DNA of 64,000 nt, from assembly GCA_021737785.1 (NCBI GenBank), contig JAIPDI010000016.1:1-64000 (forward strand), read 5' to 3'. Source of the DNA: Deltaproteobacteria bacterium. GTDB lineage: Bacteria; Desulfobacterota; DSM-4660; Desulfatiglandales; Desulfatiglandaceae. A model generated the notes under the pieces. The model had not been told where the DNA came from and did no database searches. It saw only the letters and a list, made by a program, of their open reading frames with translations. This document shows, piece by piece, positions 43,658 through 52,352 of the stretch (position 1 is its first letter; each line of letters starts with the position of its first letter). Both the position numbers and the translations under genes were made by a program.

Positions 43658-44206
43658 TCAGCGGGCGCGGTATTTTGCGCTCCGGTGAAAAAGGATGTCG
43701 GGGGGAATCTGTGACGGTGCTTTACCACCGGAAGTTATCCATCGAACCACTTTTACCCAGGGCGACCACGCCCGGATTTGCGGAATCATTCCAAGCGACG
43801 CCTGAGCAGTGGCAAGAGCGTCCTCAAGCAATGCATCATGCAGAGACCTGATAAATAGCGGCCAGGTCAAACAGGCGGAGCCGTGCAATGACATCTCTAT
43901 GGTGTGCCGCAATACCACAGACTGTTGCGTCCGCTTCACAACCTCGTATCGGTGAAATCCATTAAATCCTTTTGGGTAGGTGAAGCGAAATTTGACGGAT
44001 TGTCCGGGGTCGTATTCCTCAACATAATATTTGATGGGACCATGTCCGCCTTTTGCACCGATGCTGAGCGGACGATCGAGTTTCATGCGGGGCCATGAAT
44101 GGTTCGGCCACAGGCGGTCATCCTCTGAGGCGAGTGAGTCAATGAGCGCCCCCACCTGCTCGCGACCGGCTTTGAGTTCGCGTTCGTGAACATTGATTAC
44201 TTTCAT
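43658..44206 (-). CDS. SRPBCC-family protein
   Basis: 182 aa. The sequence from MKVINVHERELKAGREQVGALIDSLAS through ARMKL-like region, GPIKYYVEEYDPGQSVKFRFTYPKGFNGFHRYEVVKRTQQSVVLRHTIEMSLHG is typical of the START/SRPBCC ligand-binding fold (strands with a central helix). It may bind a lipid or aromatic compound, or act as a transcription-linked sensor. Start ATG with AGGATC upstream. Alone; no clear operon partner. Confidence 0.65.
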   Translation of the reverse strand: MKVINVHERELKAGREQVGALIDSLASEDDRLWPNHSWPRMKLDRPLSIGAKGGHGPIKYYVEEYDPGQSVKFRFTYPKGFNGFHRYEVVKRTQQSVVLRHTIEMSLHGSACLTWPLFIRSLHDALLEDALATAQASLGMIPQIRAWSPWVKVVRWITSGGKAPSQIPPDILFHRSAKYRAR

Positions 44207-44352
44207 TGTTGTGATCCTAGCAGTCTGTCGGTCTTAACGTCCCAATTGGGTCTCTCCCTCACTTGATCGGTTCGGCTATCCAGAATTACCTCAAGGCTGC
44301 CATTCTATTGCGCAAAGAAATGACCGAAGTCCCGAAGATCTTCCCTTTGTGC

Positions 44353-44862
44353 CTATTTTAAAGGTTCTTGAGACTGGCTCTTAACCGCCTCGGGGACCCT
44401 GTTCACCGGGCATTCATGGTAGATGCAGCGGTCACATTCATTGCGATAGATGGTGGCGCCGAACCCGGCCAGAGACAGCAGGTAGAGGATCAGGAGGCCG
44501 GGTTCCCTGAATAACCAGAATAAGGGGAAGATCAACAGCACCGCGGGCGCGCCGAAGACCACCGCCTTGTCAACCCAATTGAGCGCTCCGGGCCTTGGAC
44601 TGAAGAGCTTGGGAAGGCCCCAGAAAAAAATGCACTTGAGGTATCCATCCTCCCGCGTGTAATGGGGACAGCGGGTGCAATAAAATTTCAGGATGAGCAC
44701 GGTCATGGCCGCAGTGACCCCCACAAAGAGGACAGCCCAGAACACGGAATGTCTCAGGATCGCAAGGATTGCCGTTAAGACCGGGACCGCCAAAAGGCAT
44801 GTGTAGTACAGAAAGTCCCTGAAACGGTAGTGCGTCCTCATTTGGTCCCGGGAAGTTATCAT
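44353..44862 (-). CDS. Membrane protein with Cys pairs
   Basis: 169 aa with about four transmembrane helices (FLYYTCLLAVPVLTAILAIL, VFWAVLFVGVTAAMTVLIL, AVVFGAPAVLLIFPLFWLF, GLLILYLLSLAGFGATIY). Two Cys-rich loops (CTRCPHY and CDRCIYHECPVN) could bind iron-sulfur or zinc. I choose ATG at 44862, with AAAGGAGG at the right distance; the longer frame from 45021 is a shadow of the SET gene. It follows the SET-domain gene in the same direction (26 nt). Confidence 0.72.
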   Translation of the reverse strand: MITSRDQMRTHYRFRDFLYYTCLLAVPVLTAILAILRHSVFWAVLFVGVTAAMTVLILKFYCTRCPHYTREDGYLKCIFFWGLPKLFSPRPGALNWVDKAVVFGAPAVLLIFPLFWLFREPGLLILYLLSLAGFGATIYRNECDRCIYHECPVNRVPEAVKSQSQEPLK

Positions 44863-44888
44863 GATTGCCTCCTTTGGATATGAATCCG

Positions 44889-45401
44889 TCATGAATTGCG
44901 CATTGCAATCCTTTTCAGCAGGTAGGAGCTGAAATAGCCGCCGTATCTTTCTTGAAGCGCTTTTATCTTCCAGTCCTCTCCCGTCACGATCCCCCTGCAC
45001 AGGCGCGACCCGCACCGACACCTCAGTTCATACTTCAGGCTTCGTGCCATGGCATAGTCGTGACAGAGCTCCTCGCCTGCATGGATATCGCGCATGGCAA
45101 CATATGTGATCTGACCGTCAAAACCGACATTGGGATCGCAGGAGTGATTGATGAAGATCACCATGTCCTCCACTTCCGCCAGAATTCGGGGGCCCAGAAA
45201 GAAATCATCGTGGATCTGGAGCGTATAGTCCCCCAAAGATCTGGTAAGCCCGGACACCTCCTCAGCCCTGAGGATGTGTCCCGCCTTTACCGCTACCACA
45301 TCCCCTTTGAGGATGTCCTCGCGTGCAAACAGACCCCGTCCCCCTAAGGGGCTGGTCCTGACTTCGCTTTTGGGAGAGCGGTATGTCCTGATCCTTTTCA
45401 A
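44889..45401 (-). CDS. SET-domain protein
   Basis: 170 aa, a stand-alone SET methyltransferase: GGRGLFAREDILKGDVV, FINHSCDPNVG (NHSC motif), GEELCHDYA and a C-terminal CRCGSRLCRG cysteine cluster as in post-SET regions. Such proteins methylate protein lysines; the bacterial target is unknown. Start is TTG at 45401 and overlaps (TTGA) the stop of a short SD-led frame, suggesting translational coupling. A transfer origin from eukaryote-like SET proteins is often suggested for this family. Confidence 0.85.
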   Translation of the reverse strand: MKRIRTYRSPKSEVRTSPLGGRGLFAREDILKGDVVAVKAGHILRAEEVSGLTRSLGDYTLQIHDDFFLGPRILAEVEDMVIFINHSCDPNVGFDGQITYVAMRDIHAGEELCHDYAMARSLKYELRCRCGSRLCRGIVTGEDWKIKALQERYGGYFSSYLLKRIAMRNS

Positions 45402-45541
45402 GGCCTCAGTTGACTCCCATCAGGGCAACCATAGGCCGTTGCTTGTGTTGGTTGCTGCCGAGGACTGCTATCGAGGCCGGGGAATACCCTGTCAGGGCCG
45501 TGGCGCCGTCTCCATTCAGTGCTTTGTTGCTCCGGTTCCAT
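45398..45541 (-). CDS. 47-aa leader ORF ahead of the SET gene (uncertain)
   Basis: It has an excellent AAGGAGGTGAG ribosome binding site and ATG at 45541, and its UGA overlaps the TTG of the SET gene by four bases. The peptide (MEPEQQSTEWRRRHGPDRV...) is hydrophilic with no homology in sight. It may be a coupling leader, or the region may be the true upstream part of the SET transcript. Confidence 0.35.
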   Translation of the reverse strand: MEPEQQSTEWRRRHGPDRVFPGLDSSPRQQPTQATAYGCPDGSQLRP

Positions 45542-46102
45542 ATACCTTCTCACCTCCTTGGATCAGTTCGTGCATTTTATCAATGATGAACTGACGCTGT
45601 TCCCTGCAGTCAACCTAATACCAGCGTTCCCTGTTTTTCGCGACGGAGGTCATGGTTTGTGGCTCATATCTTTCGGTTAAAGGATATTTGCTGGGTATCA
45701 TATTGCAAAATTAAGTGATGTCAAGGAAAATTGACGTGAGGAGGAGGGCGTTTCTTTGTTGATAAGTTTATGTGAATCGGGTATTCGGGAGGTATGCCTC
45801 GCCACGGACCCTTAGATGCGCCTTTTGTCCTTCGCCATATGATCATTTGAGGAGTCGAGCAGAACGGTCCTGATCGCGCCGATCATGCGCAGGCGCTTGG
45901 CGGCCATACGGTGGATGAGGGTCAACCGGAGGCATGACCGGCAAATGGGGCATCGCCGGTCCGTCCGGCGCATTGGGAATGATCCGGACTTGATTACAAC
46001 CGGCGAAGTGGGTCTCATCGGGCCCGAAAGAAGTCAGCATTAACATAACGCATTCAGTCCGCACCACAATGGAAGGACCGGCTAAAGGGAGGCGTTTTCT
46101 TC
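45542..46102. other. Intergenic region with a short repeat
   Basis: About 560 bp without a supported gene. CAACCTAATACCAGCGTTCC near 45612 recurs, with changes, near 47358. A minus-strand frame at 45812-46018 with a CPICRSC motif was considered but lacks a ribosome binding site. Confidence 0.4.
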
Positions 46103-47215
46103 ATGAGCAAGCTGTTTGAACCCGGAACAATACAAGGGATGGTGCTGTCGAACCGATTCGTCCGTTCGGCCACCTGGGAAGGCATGGCGGCCGAGGACGG
46201 TGCGGTGACCCCGAAACTGATCCAAACCATGGTTGCGCTGGTCAAGGGGCGAGTGGGGATGATCATCTCCTCTCACGCCTACATTCGCGAGGAAGGCCAG
46301 GCCGGACCCTGGCAGATCGGTGTGTACAAAGATGAACTGATCCATGGACTAAAAGAGATGGCCGCGGCCGTCCACGAAAACGGGGGCAAGATCGTCATGC
46401 AACTCGCTCATGCAGGGTGTTTTGCCGCCCAAAGCGTCACGGGAACCGCGGCCTGGGCGGCTTCGGACTTCGAAGGCCTGGGAAAGACGCCCCGCCATGA
46501 GATGACCGTCGACGATATCCAGAGCGTCACACTATCATTTGCCGAAGCGGCCAGGAGGGCCAAGACGGCAGGATTCGACGGAGTGCAGATCCATAGCGCC
46601 CATGGATACCTCCTCAGCCAATTCCTGTCCCCTCTGTACAATCGACGCAGGGATGATTACGGCGGCAGCATCGAAAACAGGGCCAGATTCCTTCTTGGGG
46701 TGCTCCGTGCCATCCGCAACGCCGTGGGCGAGGCTTTCCCGATTCTGGCAAAGCTCAATTGCGGTGACTTTGTCGAGGGTGGCCTGAATACAGATGATGC
46801 GATCCAGGTGGGCCGGATGTTGGCGGACGCAGGACTGGACGCCCTGGAGATCAGCGGCGGACTGCTCACGGGGGGCCGCATGAACCCCAGCCGAGTGGTC
46901 AAAAGCGAGGAGCAGGAGGCCTATTTCAAGAACGAAGCCCGGGCCTTCCGCGAGGAGTTAGGTATTCCTCTGATCCTGGTGGGGGGCATAAGGTCTTTCG
47001 AAACGGCCGAAAAGCTATTGGATGACGGGACAGTGGATTTTATTTCCATGAGCCGTCCCTTTATTCGCGAGCCTGACCTTGTAAACCGTTGGAAGTCCGG
47101 CGATCGCCGCAAGGCCCTTTGCAGGTCGGACAACGCCTGCTTCAAACCGGGCATGGAAGGTAAGGGCATCTACTGCGTCACTGCCGAGGTGGAAAAGGCG
47201 AAATCCGAAGATTAG
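46103..47215 (+). CDS. NADH:flavin oxidoreductase (Old Yellow Enzyme family)
   Basis: 370 aa, FMN-dependent TIM barrel. Seen: NRFVRSATWEGMA, QLAHAG, FDGVQIHSAHGYLLSQFLSPLYNRRRDDYGG (active-site His-x-x-His region), IENRARFLLGVLRAI and ISMSRPFIREPDL. It reduces C=C bonds of enones or related substrates. It lacks the C-terminal FAD/NAD part of 2,4-dienoyl-CoA reductases, but has CRSDNAC...GIYC near the end. ATG follows AAAGGGAGGCG. Single gene. Confidence 0.9.
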   Translation: MSKLFEPGTIQGMVLSNRFVRSATWEGMAAEDGAVTPKLIQTMVALVKGRVGMIISSHAYIREEGQAGPWQIGVYKDELIHGLKEMAAAVHENGGKIVMQLAHAGCFAAQSVTGTAAWAASDFEGLGKTPRHEMTVDDIQSVTLSFAEAARRAKTAGFDGVQIHSAHGYLLSQFLSPLYNRRRDDYGGSIENRARFLLGVLRAIRNAVGEAFPILAKLNCGDFVEGGLNTDDAIQVGRMLADAGLDALEISGGLLTGGRMNPSRVVKSEEQEAYFKNEARAFREELGIPLILVGGIRSFETAEKLLDDGTVDFISMSRPFIREPDLVNRWKSGDRRKALCRSDNACFKPGMEGKGIYCVTAEVEKAKSED

Positions 47216-47337
47216 TGCACTTGATCGTAAATACGGTCACACATGATGCGCGCTGATTTTGATTCCACGGTTTTCGCCCGTCTCGGCGAAAAGGAATCAG
47301 AAAAGAGATCGGCTGTCCATTTCCCCAAACGTTACAG

Positions 47338-47380
47338 TTGGCCCTGTCGTCAGCCAACCTAAAACCAGCGTTGCCTCAAT
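47338..47380. repeat. Short repeat shared with 45600-45640
   Basis: CCAACCTAAAACCAGCGTTG resembles the sequence near 45612. Function unknown. Confidence 0.4.
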
Positions 47381-47451
47381 ATGCCAGCCAGTTGTCTTCA
47401 GTTGCCTTGGTCCGGCCCATTTCACAACTAAATGCCGCTTTGCCTCCCCAT

Positions 47452-47649
47452 TTAAGCGGGAACTGAATATCTTTTCTCTCTGAAATGGACCTTTGCCCTC
47501 TGGCACCGAGGGCATGTCAACTGATCGCGAAGATCTTCAAAAGGGGTCCCTGGATCGCAGCCTATTTCCTTGCAACCCTTCTCAGGATCATACTCATAAC
47601 CGCAGGGACACTGATAGCGGTGAACCTTCCTATATTTCTGATCGGCCAT
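47452..47649 (-). CDS. Rubredoxin-like iron protein with CPC motif
   Basis: 65 aa. HRYQCPCGYEYDPEKG and LTCPRCQRAKVHF correspond to the two cysteine knuckles of rubredoxins, but the first is Cys-Pro-Cys instead of Cys-x-x-Cys, and an extra pair (GCKEIGC) lies between them. GTPFEDL is the usual middle motif. An electron-carrier role is likely. Start at 47649 (MADQKYRK) with AGGGGGAAA upstream; the earlier ATG at 47673 is less favoured. Confidence 0.78.
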   Translation of the reverse strand: MADQKYRKVHRYQCPCGYEYDPEKGCKEIGCDPGTPFEDLRDQLTCPRCQRAKVHFREKRYSVPA

Positions 47650-47857
47650 TTTTCCCCCTTCTCCCTGTGACACATTGAGCGTATCAGACTGAAGACTTGG
47701 ACCTCTTCTCTGACATTCCTAAAGACTACCGGTCATCGGATCTGCCGTTGGCTCCATATATTTCGGCAAAGGGCAACAGTAAACGTTTTTTTACACACTT
47801 AAAATGTTAAGGATGTCCCTGCCGGTGATCAGCCGCGCGTGTAACGAGTCGGCCGAA

Positions 47858-49057
47858 TCACATCGTTATGCCGTCCTTCATTTGTGTCGATGAAACTACT
47901 TCAATCCAATTCAGCATGACGTCAAGGGCAAGACCTATGTTCCCGATCTGACAATGATTATGGGCCTGATTCTCTTTTGTGAAGACCCTGGCGGTTACCG
48001 ACTTGGCACTTGTCAGTGCTTTCACCTGCAGGTCGTGCATCTTAAACGGGACGAAATGATCGTCTTTCCCCGTGAGAATCAGTACATCCTGTTTCACCAG
48101 ATCGGAATGAAGGTTATTTGCATTGAGATTTAGCATCAAATCGGTCGCTTCTATCGGCTCCTGTGCATTGGCGATATACATCAAATTGCCGATCATCCAC
48201 GCAGGCATTCCGCCACGCTCAATCATCCTCTTCATCTTGTAGTTCGATAGCTTTCTCAGGCGCGCAAAGAAAAATTTCCCCACCTTTTCCGCAACAACAT
48301 TATGGAACTTGGCATAGTCGAAGGCGACGCTTGATGCGATCACACGGGCTATGCGCGGTTCAAATGCTGCGGCTCTAAAACAAAGGTATCCTCCCATCGA
48401 TATTCCGAGCCACGTCACCGCGTTGAGATTGAAATAATCCAATATGGCTTTAGCGGGCTTTTCCCATTCATAGTCAAAGGCGATCCCGTGCCTCCTGCGG
48501 GCCGCTCCTTGACCTGGGCCTTCAAAGCCGACAACGTCATAACCGTGTTCCGAAAAAACCACCATCATTGAATAGAATTCCTCAATGAATGAATCGAATC
48601 CGCCATGGAGGACTATTGTGCCCTTTTTCGGCTGGCTTTTTGCGGGTACGCGCATTGCCGGCAGAGCGCTATCTCCGTATGGAACATTCGATCGTTCGAT
48701 TGCGTCCTTTCCAAAGGCCCTGTCGAAACAATCTTTGAATTTATCATACAGCGCATTTTTTTCGGCGTTGTCCGTCAGAATATAAAACTCAGCCGCCCTG
48801 AAATAAAAAGCGGCATTAACAAAGCGTTCTTCTGTGACCGCCTTTTCTCCAAGCCTGATCATCTCGGTTTTCCAGTCATCAAAGGACGCTATTTTATGCC
48901 CAGCTTCCTGCATGTCTTCAAATCTGGCGTAGCCAAGGGAATACCATCTGTTGAGCTGGAAATTAAAGACCTGATCCCTATGGAATTTGTGGTATTGAGC
49001 TGGGAACTCAAACCTGCCGGAGCTAATGTTATCCATACCATTTCTCTCTTTTGGCAT
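47858..49057 (-). CDS. Alpha/beta hydrolase
   Basis: About 399 aa. The catalytic nucleophile elbow is GISMGGY, preceded by IVLHGGFDSFIEEF and GYDVVGFEGPGQG, and followed by a VLILTGKDDHFVPF acid region and NHCQIGN near the catalytic His. The N-terminal 130 residues form a helical cap. It resembles the peptidase/pseudooxynicotine-hydrolase-like group. The start at 49057 (AAAGG upstream) is preferred, 49036 is possible. Substrate unknown. It ends a minus-strand group with tag. Confidence 0.85.
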   Translation of the reverse strand: MPKERNGMDNISSGRFEFPAQYHKFHRDQVFNFQLNRWYSLGYARFEDMQEAGHKIASFDDWKTEMIRLGEKAVTEERFVNAAFYFRAAEFYILTDNAEKNALYDKFKDCFDRAFGKDAIERSNVPYGDSALPAMRVPAKSQPKKGTIVLHGGFDSFIEEFYSMMVVFSEHGYDVVGFEGPGQGAARRRHGIAFDYEWEKPAKAILDYFNLNAVTWLGISMGGYLCFRAAAFEPRIARVIASSVAFDYAKFHNVVAEKVGKFFFARLRKLSNYKMKRMIERGGMPAWMIGNLMYIANAQEPIEATDLMLNLNANNLHSDLVKQDVLILTGKDDHFVPFKMHDLQVKALTSAKSVTARVFTKENQAHNHCQIGNIGLALDVMLNWIEVVSSTQMKDGITM

Positions 49058-49122
49058 AACACTGCCTTTCAGCGGGCGTCGTTTTTTGCCGCGATCCACT
49101 GCAAAAGCCTTCTTATGCATGA

Positions 49123-49680
49123 TTATCGGAATTCAGGGTATCTAAAACACGAGACTAAATGATCATTCGCAAGGCCAACTGCCTGCATATATGCATATAT
49201 GATGGTTGAACCAACGAAGGACATCCCTCTTTTTTTAAGGTCTTTGGAAAGTGCTTCGCTCTCGGCTGTTTTTGCAGGAACATCCTCGATCGTCTCTCGT
49301 TTGCCATTTATCGGTTTTCCACCCACAAACTCCCAAACAAAAGCATCAAAACTGCCGAATTCTTTCTGTATATTTATGAACACAATCGCGTTCTTTCTCG
49401 TGGCAAACACCTTAAGGCGATTGCGAATAATCCCTGGATTTTTCAACTGTTCTTCGAGTTCAGCATCAGTCATACGGGCGACCTTTTCAGGATCAAATCC
49501 CTTGAATACCTTACGATATGCCTCCCTTTTGCGCAAAACAGTTTCCCAACTCAATCCAGCCTGAGTACCCTCCAATATAAGCATTTCAAAATGTTTTCGG
49601 TCATCGTGTACTGGCACACCCCATTCTTCATCATGATAATGTTCCAAGGGGTTTGAATTAGCCCAATCACATCGCTTCAT
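49123..49680 (-). CDS. tag: DNA-3-methyladenine glycosylase I
   Basis: 185 aa. MKRCDWANSNPLEHYHDEEWG gives the Cys and His zinc ligands, QAGLSWETVLRKREAYRKVFKGFDPEKVA is the family core, and NDHLVSCFRY supplies the second His/Cys pair. It excises 3-methyladenine from alkylated DNA in the base-excision pathway. Start chosen at 49680. Upstream (49719-49762) is a long inverted repeat. Confidence 0.95.
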   Translation of the reverse strand: MKRCDWANSNPLEHYHDEEWGVPVHDDRKHFEMLILEGTQAGLSWETVLRKREAYRKVFKGFDPEKVARMTDAELEEQLKNPGIIRNRLKVFATRKNAIVFINIQKEFGSFDAFVWEFVGGKPINGKRETIEDVPAKTAESEALSKDLKKRGMSFVGSTIIYAYMQAVGLANDHLVSCFRYPEFR

Positions 49681-49718
49681 ACATATACATCCCTTTTGCA
49701 TAATCGCCGCGGATCAGC

Positions 49719-49762
49719 CATCATCGAGCATAGGCAAGCTTGCCTGCCTATGCCCGATGATG
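49719..49762. repeat. Long inverted repeat
   Basis: CATCATCG-AGCATAGGCA and TGCCTATGC-CCGATGATG pair around AGCTTGCC. No T-tract on either strand. It lies between the aminotransferase end and tag; possible transcript boundary or dispersed element. Confidence 0.6.
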
Positions 49763-49938
49763 CCTGAATCCACTGGTGGTACCGACCGAAAGATATTCCT
49801 TGAGACGCTGGGAGAGGCCAGTGACCGGTTCACGGCTGCCATATATGCGTCTGTGCTCATTGTCAACTCCTGTAGAGGGGCTATGCCCGGTGCAATTCAC
49901 AAATCAAGATGACCCCAATCCCATAAACTCACGTGATG

Positions 49939-51138
49939 TCAACTGTCCAATCTGCGTAAGAGATCTCCCAGCCTTTGGATTCCTTCCTGGATCCGGGATT
50001 CGGATACATAGCTGTAGCTCAAGCGCATATGATTTTTTCCCCCCCGGTGATGGTAAAACGCCGGGCCTGCCCCGTAGGCAACGGCCGCCTCGTCAATAGC
50101 CCGGGGCAAGAGTGCCTGAGTATCCATTTCCTCGGACAATGTGACCCAGGTATAAAACCCGCCCTCGGGCCGGGTCCAGCGGGCGCCGGCAGGGAAATGC
50201 CGTTCCAATGCGGCCAGCATCACGTCCCGCTTTCGGCGATAGAGCGCAACGGCCCTCTCTCTCTGTCGGTCGATCAAGCCTTCGGAGGCAAAGGCATGCG
50301 CCACATATTGGCCGATAGTGCTGGAACACTGATCCTGTCCCTGCTTGGCCAGGGCCATGGCCTCGATCAGAGGCCGGGGGGCTGTGGCCCATCCGATGCG
50401 GACGCCCGGGTTGAAGACCTTGGAAAGGGTATTGATATGGATGACCCGGGGGTCCAGGGCGGCGAGCAAGGGTGGGGCCTGGCCCTCGAATCTCAGATCG
50501 CGATAGGCTGCATCTTCCACAATGGGGACCCCGTATCGGGCCGCTATGGCAACGATCTCCTTTCGCCGGTTTTCGGGAATCGTCACCCCGGCCGGATTCT
50601 GAAACGAGGGCACCAGGTAGATGAATTTGGCCCTGAGGGACCGGCGCCTGAGTCCATGAAGCCGCTCTTCCAGCAGATCGGATCGCATCCCCTCATGGTC
50701 CAGGGGCACCCCGGCAAATTGCGCCTGGTGACTCCGAATGACATGGAGCGCGGCCAAGTAGGCAGGTTCGCCCACAATGACATGGTCCCCCGGATCCAGC
50801 AAGACCCTGCAGATCAGGTCCAGGGCTGCAATGCCGCCTGTGGTGACCAGGCATTCCGCGGTTTGGGCGGGCCTGCCCATCCGGGTCATATGACCGGCCA
50901 GCCATTCCCTCAACGGCGTGATCCCGTGGGTAGGCCCATACCCGAGGGCGGCGGCGCCCATCCGGGTGAGCACCTTTTCGAACATCTCACGGGTCTCTTC
51001 CAAGAGGAAGGTATCCGGGTCCGGGAGTCCGCCGGCAAAGGAAATGACCTCAGGCCGTTCAGCCAGCTTCAACATGGCAACCACATCTGAATGGCCCATT
51101 GATTCAATGCGGCCAGAAAAGAGTGCATTCCAATCCAT
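49939..51138 (-). CDS. PLP-dependent aminotransferase (class I/II)
   Basis: 399 aa, fold type I. VISFAGGLPDPDTF, LGYGPTHGITPLREWLAGHM, LVTTGGIAALDLICRVLLDPGD, PSFQNPAGVTIP and the PLP lysine in NTLSKVFNPGVRIGW are all visible. It resembles 2-aminoadipate/aromatic aminotransferases (LysN, MocR-type without the regulator domain). Start at 51138 (AAGGA upstream); the longer frame to 51255 adds a non-homologous stretch. Amino donor not determinable. Confidence 0.92.
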   Translation of the reverse strand: MDWNALFSGRIESMGHSDVVAMLKLAERPEVISFAGGLPDPDTFLLEETREMFEKVLTRMGAAALGYGPTHGITPLREWLAGHMTRMGRPAQTAECLVTTGGIAALDLICRVLLDPGDHVIVGEPAYLAALHVIRSHQAQFAGVPLDHEGMRSDLLEERLHGLRRRSLRAKFIYLVPSFQNPAGVTIPENRRKEIVAIAARYGVPIVEDAAYRDLRFEGQAPPLLAALDPRVIHINTLSKVFNPGVRIGWATAPRPLIEAMALAKQGQDQCSSTIGQYVAHAFASEGLIDRQRERAVALYRRKRDVMLAALERHFPAGARWTRPEGGFYTWVTLSEEMDTQALLPRAIDEAAVAYGAGPAFYHHRGGKNHMRLSYSYVSESRIQEGIQRLGDLLRRLDS

Positions 51139-51549
51139 AATATGTCCTTGAATCCTTTCCCGATGCCGGGTCTGGACGGAAACTGGATGAATGAAAAGGG
51201 GACAGCCCCTGCGGTTTGATACCATGATCCCGTCAGATCGGTACCTGGGCCGCACAGCAAGATTGATCTGCCCGGCGCGGTCAGAGGTCGGATGATGAAA
51301 TCTTTGCCAATCATCGGTCGAATGCCGCTTATGATGTAAATTTCCAATACAAATCTACATGATCCCGGGTTGATCGTCAAAGGCTTAATTTTGAAGTGAA
51401 AGGGGCGGACGAAAGTGGATCTTTGGGTCAGACCTGGATTTGTCCTTTATGCGCGTTGCGCAGATTTCTTATATGACAGGGTCACAATAATTGGTGTAGA
51501 ATACATAATATGGATTTCGTAAATTCCATTAATTCAAAGGGATACTCAA
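51139..51549. other. Intergenic region between aminotransferase and EcsC genes
   Basis: About 410 bp. The only candidate signal is ATGACA...TAGAAT (about 51473-51502) on the plus strand for the EcsC gene, 18 nt spacing. Weak. Confidence 0.4.
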
Positions 51550-52332
51550 ATGGGACTCTCATCCTCTGAAATTGAAGATCTTAAGACAGCCAAGGATATT
51601 TTGGAACATCCGGGTCTTGCCGCGAAGATCAGCACCATTGTCGGTTCACCGCTTGAAAAGGGTTTTTCAATGCTGCCCAAGAAGTGGAATTTGGTGGTGA
51701 ATGACGCCGCAAGAAAATCAATCGAGACGGCGCTCAACGTTGCCCTGTGGACCATGGATCACAGCAAGCCGGAGTCGCGGCCATCAAACTGGTGGCATAA
51801 ACTGGCGGCCGGTACCACCGGAGCGGCCGGAGGCGCCTTCGGGATAGCCGCGCTCGCGATTGAGCTGCCTGTGTCCACGACCATTATGCTCAGATCGATT
51901 GCGGATATCGCCCGAAGCGAGGGTGAGAATCTGGGAACCCCGGATGCGAGGCTTCAATGTATCCAGGTCCTGGCCCTTGGGGGTCGCTCAAAGAGCGATG
52001 ACGCGGCGGAGACAGCATATTTTACGGCTCGAGCCGCAATGGCCAAGGCTGTCTCGGATGCCGCAGCCTATCTGACAAAAAAGGGGTTTTCCGATAGGGG
52101 GGCGCCTGCAATCGTTCGACTCATCGCCCAGATCGCCTCTCGCTTCTCCGTGGTGGTGTCTGAAAAGGCGGCAGCCCAGGCAGTGCCGATTGTCGGGGCC
52201 TTCGGCGGGGCCATAATCAACACGTTGTTCATCGATCACTTCCAGGACATGGGAAAAGGGCACTTTATCGTCCGGAGGCTGGAACGCCTTCATGGTCCGG
52301 AAGAGGTGAGGCGGATGTACGAAGCGCTCTGA
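51550..52332 (+). CDS. EcsC-family protein
   Basis: 260 aa. The family pattern is visible: WTMDHSKPESRPSNWWHKLAAGTTGAAGGAFGIAALAIELPVSTTIMLRSIADIARSEGE, the hydrophobic Ala/Gly-rich core and VPIVGAFGGAIINTLFIDHFQDMGKGHF. EcsC proteins are associated with protein processing or transport in Bacillus, but the mechanism is unclear. ATG follows AAAGGGATACTCAA. Converges with the permease gene. Confidence 0.85.
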   Translation: MGLSSSEIEDLKTAKDILEHPGLAAKISTIVGSPLEKGFSMLPKKWNLVVNDAARKSIETALNVALWTMDHSKPESRPSNWWHKLAAGTTGAAGGAFGIAALAIELPVSTTIMLRSIADIARSEGENLGTPDARLQCIQVLALGGRSKSDDAAETAYFTARAAMAKAVSDAAAYLTKKGFSDRGAPAIVRLIAQIASRFSVVVSEKAAAQAVPIVGAFGGAIINTLFIDHFQDMGKGHFIVRRLERLHGPEEVRRMYEAL

Positions 52333-52352
52333 TACAGAAAGGCTGGCGGGGG

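Noticed and set aside
45812-46018. 68-aa minus-strand frame with CPICRSC
   Set aside because: Suggestive Cys motif but no ribosome binding site and no supporting context.
49975-51090. Long plus-strand frame (371 aa) opposite the aminotransferase
   Set aside because: Gly/Pro/His-rich shadow of a gene with clear PLP motifs.
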